Of a stretch of 64,000 bases of DNA, positions 1 through 8,874 are shown in pieces (position 1 is the stretch's first letter; each line of letters starts with the position of its first letter). Under the pieces are notes generated by a model that had not been told where the DNA came from, ran no database searches, and was given only the letters and a program-made list of their open reading frames with translations. Made by a program: the position numbers and the translations under genes. The DNA is from Pelomonas sp. V22 (GTDB lineage: Bacteria > Pseudomonadota > Gammaproteobacteria > Burkholderiales > Burkholderiaceae_C): positions 1-64,000 of the forward strand of contig NZ_JAGIXS010000007.1 of NCBI RefSeq assembly GCF_030014915.1. The letters are read 5' to 3'.

Positions 1-283
1 ACACGTGCCTGGCAATGACCGGTATCCAGCCGAAACCGTTAACACAACCGCCGGAATCGACCGACGGCATCCGCTGCAAAGCCGACTTCAACAAGACGAA
101 GGCCGCTTCAGGCTGATTGCAGCCGCTCCAAACTTCACTGCCAACGCCCGCTTCTTGGCCCACTGCTGACTGCCAAGCAACGTAGGGGTCCAAACGTCCA
201 ATGGCCAACCCCTCCGGGGAACTCCCTAACTAGACAGCCCCGATGAGACTTGATGCAATGCAACATCATTTCTCGCCTGTTGC
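1..283. other. Left edge, no gene called
   Basis: I see no supported gene here. One plus-strand frame is open from base 2 to the stop near 169, and a minus-strand frame is open off the left edge, but neither encodes anything I recognise. A short imperfect dyad, TGATG at 251-255 and CATCA at 264-268, lies just upstream of the first small gene and could be an operator; that is speculation. Confidence 0.3.
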
Positions 284-709
284 ATGAAACTCGTCGGCTT
301 TTGGCTGTTGGTTCTGCTCGCTGTGCTGGTGCCGGCGACTGCTTCCATTGCCACGTCAATGCTGTGCCCGACGGTGTCGGTGGCCAAGGCCCAGGATCGT
401 GGGCTGCTGACCAAGGCGGCGACGACTGCTGCAAAGCACGCCGTGGTCTCGGGATCTCACACCCGGGTCGCTCAGGTGAAGGCGAAGGCAAGCAAGAAAG
501 CCGTCCCGACCGACCCCCAGGCCGAGCCGTGCTGCGACGGAACGCCTTGCAGTCAATGCGCCAGCTGCGGCACCTGTGCCTCGATCGCTGCCACCGCCGA
601 CCTCGGAACGCATGTCCGCCCGGTCGCCATTTCGCCGCTGCCCGAGCGTAACGGGCCGCGCGCGGAGTTTCTGCTCGCGGGGCAGGAACGTCCCCCTCGA
701 ACCATCTGA
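284..709 (+). CDS. Small secreted Cys-rich protein heading the TonB receptor cluster
   Basis: A 141-residue protein with a hydrophobic N-terminus (about residues 5-25) typical of a signal peptide or membrane anchor. The middle carries a dense cysteine patch (CC, then CSQCASCGTC, about residues 83-98), and the C-terminus ends in ERPPRTI. The cysteine patch and the ERPPR end closely match the small protein at 11540-11962 (CSVCSSCC and ERPPRFSRA), so the two are paralogs. Small proteins of this look are often found as first genes of copper operons (DUF2946-like or CopL-like). A role in periplasmic metal binding or sensing is inferred. It precedes the TonB-dependent receptor by about 250 bp. No strong Shine-Dalgarno sequence precedes the ATG. 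Confidence 0.6.
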   Translation: MKLVGFWLLVLLAVLVPATASIATSMLCPTVSVAKAQDRGLLTKAATTAAKHAVVSGSHTRVAQVKAKASKKAVPTDPQAEPCCDGTPCSQCASCGTCASIAATADLGTHVRPVAISPLPERNGPRAEFLLAGQERPPRTI

Positions 710-956
710 CTCAGCATTACCGCTGGCCGGCGGCATGTGCGATTGCGCATGTCCGACCGGTCCGGCATGGGATTGGCTGAGTCACATGTCTGGGTCGACG
801 GGCCGATTCTATTGAATTTCCAGCTGCCTGCAGCGGCAGCACCTCCCCGTCCCACTTCATGTGCTCGCCAACGAACAATTGGTTCGAAGGTGCTTTGAGT
901 TCGTGTTCAGCCCGCCGATCGGTCGGCAGCGCGCGGCACCCAACTGGATGTACATG

Positions 957-3662
957 ATGTCTAAGAATCTCTCGCAAACTGCGGTCGCCGCGGCCGTTCT
1001 GCTTCTCGTCAACAATGCCATTGCTCAACAGGCGCCTGAAGCCGCTGCTGGCCAAGCATCCACGCTCGACAAGGTCCAGATCACCGGCAGCCGCATCAAC
1101 CTGAAACAGGCCCAGATCTCGGGCGTCGGCCCTGTCACCGTCATCGACGCCGAGGCTATCCAGCGCACCGGCGCCATCTCGGCCGAGACCCTGCTGCAGC
1201 GCCTGCCGGCCTCGGCTGGCGGCGCCGGCAACCAGACCAACGCCTACTGGACCGGCAACGGCTACGGCACCACACAGGTGAACCTGCGCGGCCTGGGCAT
1301 CAACCGGACCCTGGTGCTCTTGAACGGTCGTCGCGTCGTCAACGGCGGCACCGGTGCCAACAGCTCGGTCGACCTGAACATGATCCCGGTCGCGATGATC
1401 GAGCGGGTCGAGGTGCTGAAGGACGGTGCCTCTGCCATCTATGGCGCCGATGCCGTCGCCGGCGTGGTCAACATCATCACCAAGACCGGTCTGAAGGGTG
1501 GCGAAGCCTCGGTGCGCTATGGCGAGACCTCGCGCGGCGATGGAGACGAGACCGCCGTTGACCTGTCCTGGGGCCTGCAGGCCACTGGCGGCTCCCTGGT
1601 CGCCGGTATCAACTATTCCGAGAGCGGGACCATCAACATGGCGACGCGCGCACCCTGCGGCCTCGGCGAAGTGAACGGCAAGCTGGAATGCGTGGGTAGC
1701 TCCGCCACCATCGGTGGCCGTGCGCGCCTAGCCGATGGCACGCGGATCAACTTCAACCAGACGCCCGGCAGCGGCGCTGCCTACGAAACCTATTCGGCCA
1801 CCAAGCACAACTACAACAGCAACCCTGCGCTGAATGCGGTCAACCCGATCAAGCGCTTGGGGCTGAGCGCCTTCGGTACTCTGAACGTGAGCGAGAACGC
1901 CCAGCTGTTCACCGAGATGCTGTTCTCGCACCGCGAGTCGAACCAGTTGGCCACGCCGGGCTCCCTCGGCGTCTATCGACCGATCAACATTGCAGCGAAC
2001 CACCCGACCAACCCGACCGGGCAGAGCCTGGTGCTGGAGCGGCGCCGGCTCGAGGAAGGTGGAACGCGCACCTTCTCGCAGGAGTCCAACATCTTCCGCG
2101 TCGTTGCCGGTGTCAAGGGCAGCATCGCCAACAACTGGGACTGGTCCGCGGCCGTGAACTGGGGCCGCAACACCGGCATGGATGGCACGACCAACGTGGC
2201 CAATCTGGACCGCGTGGATCTGACGCTGGATCGCACAAAATGCAGCACGGCTCCCGGCGCTGCCATTCCCTGCGGCAACTACCTCGGCTACGGCAATGTC
2301 ACACCCGAGGTGCTGCGCTACATCATGGCAACCACGCGCGACACCGGTGGCAACGACCAGAAGGGCGTCAGCGCCAACATCAGCGGCGAGCTCTTCACAC
2401 TGCCGGCCGGCCCGGTCGGCTTCGCAGCTGGCGCCGAGGCACGCAAGGAGAGCGGCTGGCGCAATCCGGACAACCTGACCGTGCTCGGCATCGCCAACAC
2501 GAACAAGGCCGACCCGATCGCTGGTTCGTACAACGCCCGCGAGGTCTATGCCGAGCTGGCCGTGCCGCTGCTGAAGAAGCTGCCATTCGTCGAGTCGCTG
2601 CAGTTCAACACAGCGGCCCGCTATTCCGACTACAGCATGTTCGGCTCGAAGAGCACCTACAAGGCGGGCTTGGACTGGCAGCTCGTGCCCAGCCTCAAGC
2701 TGCGCGGCAACGTCTCGTCGGCCTTCCGCGTGCCCAACATTCCCGAGCTGTACGGCGGCGTGTCCGAGGGCAACCTGACGACTACGGACCCGTGCAGCAA
2801 CTGGAGCACGCTGCCGACCACATCCATCGTGTCGCAGAATTGCAAGGCCGCCGGCGTGCCAGCTGGTTTCAAACAACTGGGCAACACCATCCTGACCACG
2901 GTGGGTGGCAACCCCAAGTTGGAGCCCGAGGACGCAAAGACGATCACGGCCGGTGCGGTCTGGACTCCGTCGAAGATGCTTACCCTGACGCTGGACTACT
3001 ACAGCATCAAGATCACCAACGCGATCCAGAGTGTTGCAGGCTCGACCAAGCTGGCCACCTGCTACAACACGCCTGGCTTGGCGCACATCTTCTGTAGCCC
3101 GTCCAGCTTCACCCGCAACAAGACCACGGGTGAGATCGACTTCCTGTCATCGCAGCCCGTCAACGCGGCGGACGAGAAGATCTCCGGCATCGACGTCGGC
3201 GCGCTGTACGAGTTCAACCTGGCTGGCTTCACGACCACGTTGAGCGCTGAGCTGTCGCACCTGAAGAACTACCAGGTGCGTCCGTTCCCGGGTGCTGCGG
3301 CCATCGACTACACCGGCAAGATCACCGGCGGTCGTGGCAGCTACACCCAGTGGCGTTCGCTCAGCTCGCTGACGATGGCCAAGGGCCCCTGGTCGGGTTC
3401 ATACACGCTGCAGTACATCGGTTCGGCCGACGACATCAACGCTGCGGCGACCGACATCGGCGCCAAGGCACCTGCCATCACCTACCACTCAGCTCAGCTG
3501 AAGTACGCCTACAGCAAGCAGCTGGACTTCGCGATCGGCGTCGACAATCTGTTCGACAAGAAGGCGCCGTTCATCAAGTCCTACACCGACGCGAACACCG
3601 ACACGATGACCTATGACCTGCAAGGTCGTCGTTGGCACCTTCGCGCCGGCTATCGCTGGTAA
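957..3662 (+). CDS. TonB-dependent outer membrane receptor
   Basis: An outer membrane receptor of about 901 residues that would import a metal chelate or other ligand using TonB energy. From the third ATG of a cluster (948, 954, 957) the protein begins with a clean signal peptide, MSKNLSQTAVAAAVLLLVNN then AIAQQ. A plug domain follows (about residues 35-165, with VQITGSRI near its start and LNMIPVAMIERVEVLKDGAS in the middle), then a long beta-barrel ending in GYRW, the usual C-terminal aromatic signal for barrel insertion. No N-terminal STN signalling domain is seen, so it is not the FecA type. The frame is open back to 861, but that extension would bury the signal peptide. The next two genes encode PepSY reductase-like membrane proteins, which suggests uptake followed by reduction. 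The ligand is unknown; iron or copper chelates are both possible. Confidence 0.88.
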   Translation: MSKNLSQTAVAAAVLLLVNNAIAQQAPEAAAGQASTLDKVQITGSRINLKQAQISGVGPVTVIDAEAIQRTGAISAETLLQRLPASAGGAGNQTNAYWTGNGYGTTQVNLRGLGINRTLVLLNGRRVVNGGTGANSSVDLNMIPVAMIERVEVLKDGASAIYGADAVAGVVNIITKTGLKGGEASVRYGETSRGDGDETAVDLSWGLQATGGSLVAGINYSESGTINMATRAPCGLGEVNGKLECVGSSATIGGRARLADGTRINFNQTPGSGAAYETYSATKHNYNSNPALNAVNPIKRLGLSAFGTLNVSENAQLFTEMLFSHRESNQLATPGSLGVYRPINIAANHPTNPTGQSLVLERRRLEEGGTRTFSQESNIFRVVAGVKGSIANNWDWSAAVNWGRNTGMDGTTNVANLDRVDLTLDRTKCSTAPGAAIPCGNYLGYGNVTPEVLRYIMATTRDTGGNDQKGVSANISGELFTLPAGPVGFAAGAEARKESGWRNPDNLTVLGIANTNKADPIAGSYNAREVYAELAVPLLKKLPFVESLQFNTAARYSDYSMFGSKSTYKAGLDWQLVPSLKLRGNVSSAFRVPNIPELYGGVSEGNLTTTDPCSNWSTLPTTSIVSQNCKAAGVPAGFKQLGNTILTTVGGNPKLEPEDAKTITAGAVWTPSKMLTLTLDYYSIKITNAIQSVAGSTKLATCYNTPGLAHIFCSPSSFTRNKTTGEIDFLSSQPVNAADEKISGIDVGALYEFNLAGFTTTLSAELSHLKNYQVRPFPGAAAIDYTGKITGGRGSYTQWRSLSSLTMAKGPWSGSYTLQYIGSADDINAAATDIGAKAPAITYHSAQLKYAYSKQLDFAIGVDNLFDKKAPFIKSYTDANTDTMTYDLQGRRWHLRAGYRW

Positions 3663-3670
3663 GCCTCAGA

Positions 3671-3700
3671 GGCACCGCAGGCTCGGCCTGCGGTGCCTTC
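3671..3700 (+). terminator. GC-rich hairpin after the TonB receptor gene
   Basis: A perfect 12-bp stem (GGCACCGCAGGC at 3671-3682 with GCCTGCGGTGCC at 3686-3697) closed by a 3-base TCG loop, starting 9 bases after the receptor stop codon. Only two T residues follow, so it is not a full intrinsic terminator. It may attenuate readthrough into the PepSY genes or protect the receptor mRNA 3' end. Confidence 0.5.
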
Positions 3701-3731
3701 AGAGCGCATCACATGCTGTGAGACACAAGCT

Positions 3732-4424
3732 ATGAACCTACCCTTCTGGGTGCGCCGAGCCCACAAATGGATCGGCCTCATCATCGGCGTCCAGGCCTTG
3801 CTCTGGATGCTCAGTGGCGTCTACATGACCGTCATCTCCCTGGATGTCATCCATGGAGACCATCTCGCCCATGTCTTCGATGAGCCCCTGGACCGCGGCA
3901 GCGAGCGGCTGGACGTCGAGCAACTTGCGAAGCTGCGTCCGGGCTTCGAGTCCCTCAAGCTGAAGAAATTCCTCGGCAAGGAAGTCTACGAGCTGCGCAC
4001 AGGCAAGCAGGCCAGCCTGGTCGACGCCCGCAGCGGTGCACTGCTGAGCCCGCTGCCGCGCGAACAGATCGTTGCCCGCGCCAAGGACATCTACCAGGGC
4101 GAGGCCGAGATCCGCGAAGTGACCTGGATCACGCAGGCGCCCCAGGAAGTGGCCAAGCGGCCGGTGCCGATGTGGGCGGTCCGCTTCGACGACCGCGCCA
4201 ACTCGACGCTGTACTTCTCGCCGGATACCGGCGACCTGCTCGCACGGCGTCACGACCTGTGGCGCTGGTTCGACTTCCTGTGGATGTTCCACATCATGGA
4301 CTACGACACCCGAGACGACGTCAACAACAGCCTGCTGCGCGTCGCAGCCGGCGCCGGCCTGCTGTTCGCGCTGAGCGGCGCCTGGCTGGTCTTCTACAGC
4401 TTCCGGCGGAGGGCCCAGGCATGA
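3732..4424 (+). CDS. PepSY-associated transmembrane protein
   Basis: A 230-residue inner membrane protein of the PepSY_TM family. An N-terminal membrane helix (WIGLIIGVQALLWMLSG, about residues 12-30) precedes a periplasmic PepSY-like region, then the HIMDYDTRDD stretch (about residue 192), and a C-terminal helix (LLFALSGAWLVFYSF). The ATG at 3732 is chosen because it starts directly before the conserved RRAHKWIG segment; the frame is open to 3693 without a better start. Family members work with siderophore uptake systems, some as reductases of the imported ferric complex. Its stop codon overlaps the start of the next gene (ATGA at 4421-4424), so the two are probably co-translated and interact. 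The two share the same overall PepSY architecture. Confidence 0.82.
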   Translation: MNLPFWVRRAHKWIGLIIGVQALLWMLSGVYMTVISLDVIHGDHLAHVFDEPLDRGSERLDVEQLAKLRPGFESLKLKKFLGKEVYELRTGKQASLVDARSGALLSPLPREQIVARAKDIYQGEAEIREVTWITQAPQEVAKRPVPMWAVRFDDRANSTLYFSPDTGDLLARRHDLWRWFDFLWMFHIMDYDTRDDVNNSLLRVAAGAGLLFALSGAWLVFYSFRRRAQA

Positions 4425-6241
4425 CTCCCTGGATGCGCAAGATTCACAAATGGATCGGTCTGCTGATCGGCCTGCAGTTGGTGCTGTGGATGTGCAGCGG
4501 CTTCGTCATGAGCCTGCTGGACGCGGAGAAGGTGCGCGGGCGCGAGTTCCGCGCGCCTGCGGCCGCCAAGCAGCCCTGGCCGGCCGAAGCCCAGCTGGTG
4601 AGCCCGCTGCTGGCTGCCTCGCGTGAACCGGCCCAGGTCATCTCGACCGGCTGGCTTGTCGACCGGCCGATCTACCGGCTGGCCAGCGAGAAAGCCACGC
4701 GCCTGATCGACGCTCGCAGCGGTGAACGCATCGAACTGGATGCGGCGCTGGCGCAGCGGCTTGCCGAGGCCTCCTACCGAGGCCCGGGCAAGGCGATCAA
4801 GGCCGAGCTGGTCGATCGCTCGCTGGAGACGCGCGCCCACGAAGGCAAGGTCTGGCGGGTCGACTTCTCCGACGAGGCGGACACCACCGTCTATCTGTCG
4901 CTGCAGGGCGACGTGCTCGAGCATCGCAACAGCACCTGGCGCCTGTTCGACGTGTTCTGGATGCTGCACATCATGGACTACAGCGGCCGCCAGGACTTCA
5001 ACAACCCGCTGGTCGTCAGCGCCGCGGTGGGCGGCTTCTGGCTGGCCCTGAGCGGCATCTGGCTGCTGTTCACCAGTTTCAGCCTGGCCGAGTTCATCCC
5101 CAAGCGCTGGCGCGGCACCCGTGCGCTGATGGTCCATGCGCCGGACGGCAGCAAGCTGCGAAGCCTGCGCGCCCATGCGGGCGACTCGGTCTTCGTGGCA
5201 CTGGCGCAGCAAGGGCTGCAGCTGCCGTCCAACTGCGGTGGCGGCCAGAGCTGCGGCCTCTGCGAGGTCCGCGTGCGGGGCTCGGCACCAGCGGCCACTT
5301 CCGCTGACCGAGCGCTGCTGTCGCCGTCCCGCATCGAAGCCGGCTGCCGATTGGCCTGCAACCTGATGCTGGACCGCAACCTCGACATCGAGGTGCGTGG
5401 TGGCGCCGATCTCGGTGCGATCCACGATGCCGAAGTCGAAAGCGTCCGTGCGCTCTCACCCTTCTTGCGTGAGGTCGTGCTGCTGCCCAAGGAAAAGCCC
5501 GGCCCTGAATACCGCCCTGGCTCCTTCATCCAGGTCCATGTGCCTGCCTACAAGATGGGCAAGCACCAGATCGACGCACCCGAGGATCACCGCTCGGCAT
5601 GGGCAGGCCTGCATCTGCCGACGCAATGGACCAGTGGCGCGCTGCTGCGCCGCTCGTATTCCCTGTCAGCGCCGGTGCAGCAGACCGACGGGCGCCTGAC
5701 GCTGCTGGTTCGCTTCTGCCATGGCAAGCAGGGGGGCAAGAACCATCCGCCGGGCAAGGGGTCGGCCTATGTGTTCGGGCTCAAGGCCGGCGACAAGCTG
5801 CAGTACAGCGGGCCCTTCGGCGACTTCGCCATCCAGCACGGTGAGCGCGAAAAGATCTTCATCGGCGGTGGCGCCGGCATGGCGCCGCTGCGGGCGATGA
5901 TCCGCGATCTGCTGGAGTCGGGTGCGGGCGAGCCCATCCATTTCTGGTACGGCGCCCGTACGGCCGTGGATGCGCCCTATGTCGATGAGATGAACGCGCT
6001 GGCGGAGCGCTTCCAGAACTTCAGCTGGCAACTGGTGCTGTCCGACCAGCGCGACGGCGCAGCAGCGACGGGGCTGGTTCACGAAGCGGCCCGCGAAGGC
6101 CTGCTCAAGGACCATCCCGATATCCAGGCATGCGACTTCTACCTCTGCGGCCCGCCGCCTATGCTGGCTGCCACCCGGGCGATGCTGAAGCAACTGGGTG
6201 TGCAGGATGATCGGGTAGCTTTCGACGACTTCAAGATCTGA
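4421..6241 (+). CDS. PepSY membrane domain fused to 2Fe-2S ferredoxin and NqrF-like flavin reductase
   Basis: A 606-residue three-part fusion. Residues 1-220 repeat the PepSY_TM layout of the upstream gene, with KIHKWIGLLIGLQ at the start and HIMDYSGRQDFNNP before the second helix. Residues about 225-310 form a ferredoxin domain with 2Fe-2S cysteines (CGGGQSCGLC and a later CRLAC). Residues about 320-606 match the NqrF/oxidoreductase FAD and NAD(P) domains, with RRSYSLSAP for FAD, IFIGGGAGMAPLRAM and FYLCGPPPML for the nucleotide, and the NqrF-like ending AFDDFKI. It should carry electrons from cytoplasmic NAD(P)H across the membrane to a periplasmic acceptor, plausibly a metal chelate delivered by the TonB receptor; this is inference. 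The start is fixed by the ATGA overlap with the previous gene. Confidence 0.88.
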   Translation: MTPWMRKIHKWIGLLIGLQLVLWMCSGFVMSLLDAEKVRGREFRAPAAAKQPWPAEAQLVSPLLAASREPAQVISTGWLVDRPIYRLASEKATRLIDARSGERIELDAALAQRLAEASYRGPGKAIKAELVDRSLETRAHEGKVWRVDFSDEADTTVYLSLQGDVLEHRNSTWRLFDVFWMLHIMDYSGRQDFNNPLVVSAAVGGFWLALSGIWLLFTSFSLAEFIPKRWRGTRALMVHAPDGSKLRSLRAHAGDSVFVALAQQGLQLPSNCGGGQSCGLCEVRVRGSAPAATSADRALLSPSRIEAGCRLACNLMLDRNLDIEVRGGADLGAIHDAEVESVRALSPFLREVVLLPKEKPGPEYRPGSFIQVHVPAYKMGKHQIDAPEDHRSAWAGLHLPTQWTSGALLRRSYSLSAPVQQTDGRLTLLVRFCHGKQGGKNHPPGKGSAYVFGLKAGDKLQYSGPFGDFAIQHGEREKIFIGGGAGMAPLRAMIRDLLESGAGEPIHFWYGARTAVDAPYVDEMNALAERFQNFSWQLVLSDQRDGAAATGLVHEAAREGLLKDHPDIQACDFYLCGPPPMLAATRAMLKQLGVQDDRVAFDDFKI

Positions 6242-6318
6242 AACGGGGCGTGCGGCCAGCGTGCAGCCGGCTGCAGCGACATGCCATAGTTTGCCCGCAC
6301 GCCCTTGCCGTCGAGCCC

Positions 6319-7179
6319 ATGCCGCTGCCTTGCCGTCTGTTCCTGATTGCCATTGCTTTCGTCTGCCTGTCAGTCCCTGCAGGAGCCAAAGCCCGGGTGG
6401 GCTGGTTGTCTCTGGAGGGCTCACCGAAGCGGGCGGCCTCTGGCGTCGTCGAATCGAACATCCAGGCGCCTGCTCCCGGCGAGCAGGCGCGACGCTGGCT
6501 CGTCGAACGCCTGCCTGGCTTTCTTCACCGACAGGACACCGCCAGCGTCGCACGCATCGAGCAGTTGGTTGCCGCCGGTGGCGAGACCTACTGCTATGCG
6601 AATGCGTTGCGCACGCCACAGCGCGAGGCGACAGCGCTGTTCAGCGACGCGGTCCTGCATCGTTTGCCCAGCCGCGTCATCATCAGGGCTGATCGCCAGG
6701 CGCTGCTGAAGCCTCACCTGAACGACAAGGGGCAGGTTCAGCTGCGTTCACTCGTGGGCGACCGCAAGCTGCTGGGCGCGGTGACCATCCGTCGCAACTA
6801 CGGGCCCTTGATCGACCCGGTGTTGTCCGGGGCCGCCGACATTCAGCGCGTCTCCCACTACGACACGCCCAGCCGGATGCTGATGGCTCGCCACACCGAC
6901 TGGATCATTTCCGAACCTGCCGCCTTGCGCGGGCTCGTCGACAACGATCCCAGCCTGCCTCGCACGCCGACGCGCAGTTTCGAAGTGGCAGGGCCCTCGG
7001 CACTGGTGGTCACCTACGCGATGTGCAGCCGTACCGACACGGGGCGTGCGGTGGTGAATGCGATCAATCGATTGATGGCGAACCATGTTGAGCGGCCTTG
7101 GGAACGCCCCTACGTGGAATTGCTGGATGGCAATGAGCGAGCGGACCTTGCCCGCATGCTCCAGCAGCAACCGCGTTGA
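6319..7179 (+). CDS. Periplasmic solute-binding-like protein (TIGR02285-like)
   Basis: A 286-residue secreted protein with a signal peptide (CRLFLIAIAFVCLSVPAGAKA). The rest resembles the type 3 solute-binding fold seen in the uncharacterised TIGR02285 group, with stretches such as LLGAVTIRRNYGPLIDPVL and a C-terminal WERPYVELLDG. No ABC permease or ATPase is nearby, so a stand-alone binding role, perhaps presenting a chelate or sensing a ligand, is more likely than transport. I chose the ATG at 6319 because it directly precedes the signal peptide; the frame extends to 6250. It lies 77 bases after the PepSY-flavin reductase gene on the same strand and may be in the same transcript. The family assignment is by overall resemblance. 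Confidence 0.55.
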   Translation: MPLPCRLFLIAIAFVCLSVPAGAKARVGWLSLEGSPKRAASGVVESNIQAPAPGEQARRWLVERLPGFLHRQDTASVARIEQLVAAGGETYCYANALRTPQREATALFSDAVLHRLPSRVIIRADRQALLKPHLNDKGQVQLRSLVGDRKLLGAVTIRRNYGPLIDPVLSGAADIQRVSHYDTPSRMLMARHTDWIISEPAALRGLVDNDPSLPRTPTRSFEVAGPSALVVTYAMCSRTDTGRAVVNAINRLMANHVERPWERPYVELLDGNERADLARMLQQQPR

Positions 7180-7275
7180 GCATTCGGGACGCGCCAATGG
7201 CGCGCCGGATTGTCTCGTTGCAGGCACCATGGCGGCGCCAAGGCCCAGCGCTGGCGAGCTGCGGCATAAAACCTC

Positions 7276-8349
7276 ATGAATCGACATCTGATGCAGGTTC
7301 CAGCTACCTCCCGCTATCCGGCGCTCAGGGGCGGAGTGCTGGCCATTCTGGCTGCCACCTTGTTCGGTATCAGCACGCCGCTGGTCCAGACGTTGGGGCG
7401 AGGCCTGGGTCTGTTCACGACGGCCGCCCTGCTGTACGCCGGTGCGGCCCTGGTCGGTGGACTGCTTCGCCAACCTGTGGAAAGGGAGGCGCGCATCATG
7501 CGCTCGGACCTGCCCAGATTGCTGGCCATGGCTCTCTTTGGCGCCGTCGTCGGCCCCGTTGCATTGGTATGGGGCTTGCAGCGCAGCAGCGGGAGTGGGG
7601 CATCGCTGATGCTCACGCTGGAGGCCCTGTTCACCGCCTTGCTGGCCTGGCGACTCTATGGCGAAGGCCTGGGCCGACGGGTCTGGACCGCAGTGTTCTT
7701 GCTGTTGACTGGCGGCGCAGTCCTGGTACTCGAGCAGGGGCTGAGCGGTACCGACCAGTTCTGGGGATTGCTGGCCGTGATGGCGGCGACGGCGGCCTGG
7801 GGCATGGACAACGCTCTGTCCCGGTCGCTGGCGGAGCGTGACCCAGGTCAGATCGTATTGGTCAAAGCGACGCTGGGGGCCTTCGCGACCCTGAGTCTGG
7901 CAGTTATAAGCGGCGAAGTGCTGCCTGGACTCGGCCCCGCGGCGGGCTTGTTGGCAGTTGGTGCGACCGGTTATGGTCTGAGCCTGCGCTTTTACCTGCT
8001 GGCGCAGCGGTCCTTCGGCGCGGCTCGAACCGGATCGGTGTTCGCCTTTGCTCCCTTCATCGGCGCCGCCGTGGCACTGCTGCTCGGTGACCGTTCAGCT
8101 AGCTGGGGCCTGGTGTTCGGGGGGCTGTTGATGCTGGTCGGCGTCGTGGTGCATCTGGCTGAATCGCATGCTCACGAGCATGAGCACGAGGCGCTGGAGC
8201 ATGAGCACGCCCACACGCACGACGACGGCCACCACGACCATGGGCATGATCCGATGCCTGTCGGGCCCCACAGCCATCGACACCACCATGAGCCGATCCG
8301 GCACAGCCACGCGCATGTGCCTGACGTGCACCACGCGCACAGACACTAG
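7276..8349 (+). CDS. EamA-family (DMT) transporter with a His-rich C-terminal tail
   Basis: A 357-residue inner membrane protein. Residues about 15-300 contain roughly ten hydrophobic helices in two EamA repeats (first GVLAILAATLFGISTPLVQT, second LLAVMAATAAWGMDNALS). From about residue 298 the protein ends in a tail of about 60 residues that is extremely rich in histidine (HAHEHEHE, HDDGHHDHGHD, HSHRHHHEP). EamA proteins export small metabolites; a His-rich cytoplasmic tail is typical of divalent metal exporters and chaperones, so metal export or metal-gated export is inferred. The tail is continuous with the helix region in frame, without a visible frameshift. It is convergent with cueR, whose stop lies only 10 bases away. 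Confidence 0.8.
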   Translation: MNRHLMQVPATSRYPALRGGVLAILAATLFGISTPLVQTLGRGLGLFTTAALLYAGAALVGGLLRQPVEREARIMRSDLPRLLAMALFGAVVGPVALVWGLQRSSGSGASLMLTLEALFTALLAWRLYGEGLGRRVWTAVFLLLTGGAVLVLEQGLSGTDQFWGLLAVMAATAAWGMDNALSRSLAERDPGQIVLVKATLGAFATLSLAVISGEVLPGLGPAAGLLAVGATGYGLSLRFYLLAQRSFGAARTGSVFAFAPFIGAAVALLLGDRSASWGLVFGGLLMLVGVVVHLAESHAHEHEHEALEHEHAHTHDDGHHDHGHDPMPVGPHSHRHHHEPIRHSHAHVPDVHHAHRH

Positions 8350-8359
8350 CCGGCGGGGT

Positions 8360-8842
8360 CTAGGAAAACTGCGTGCGTTTGCGCAGGCCTGCTCGGGCGC
8401 TCGTCGGGGCCGGGGCCTGGTGATGGGCATGCCCCGCAGCGTCGTCCAGACCGGCAAGGTTGTCCAGGATCGGGCACTCCGGCCGCTCGTCGCCATGGCA
8501 GCAATGAACCAGGTGTTCCAGCGTTGCCTTCATGGCGAGCAACTCCCTGGCCTTGGCATCCAGTGCCTCGATGTGCGCCTCGGCCATGGCCTTGACGACG
8601 CGGCTCGGGCGGCGCCGGTTCTGCCACAGGCCCACCAGTTCGCCGATTTCAGCAATCGAGAAGCCCAGGTCTCGGGCCTGACGAATGAAGCGCAGCGTGT
8701 TCACTTCGTTGCTGCCGTACTGCCGGTAGCCCGACTCCGTGCGCCGGGCCGCCGGCAGCAGGCCGACCTGCTCGTAGTGGCGGATCATCTTGGCCGAGAC
8801 CCCCGAGGCCTCGGCGGCTTGGCCGATGTTCATGTCTTCCAT
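8360..8842 (-). CDS. cueR: Copper-responsive MerR-family regulator CueR
   Basis: A 160-residue MerR regulator. The N-terminal winged helix reads MNIGQAAEASGVSAKMIRHY, followed by a long dimerisation helix and a metal loop with two cysteines spaced C-x7-C (CHGDERPEC), the arrangement that lets CueR bind one Cu(I) in a linear fashion. A His-containing tail follows (AGHAHHQ). The ATG at 8842 has a good AGGAG seven bases upstream. It lies 32 bases downstream of copA on the same strand and is probably cotranscribed, giving autoregulation. Three CueR-type promoters in this window (copA, the HMA chaperone gene, and the second ATPase at 20551) are its likely targets. Confidence 0.93.
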   Translation of the reverse strand: MEDMNIGQAAEASGVSAKMIRHYEQVGLLPAARRTESGYRQYGSNEVNTLRFIRQARDLGFSIAEIGELVGLWQNRRRPSRVVKAMAEAHIEALDAKARELLAMKATLEHLVHCCHGDERPECPILDNLAGLDDAAGHAHHQAPAPTSARAGLRKRTQFS

Positions 8843-8874
8843 TGAAATGCTCCTGTTCGCGCTGACACACTCGT

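Noticed and set aside
1728-3086. A 452-codon open frame on the minus strand
   Set aside because: It lies wholly inside the TonB receptor gene, and its translation is low-complexity with no domain; a high-GC shadow frame.
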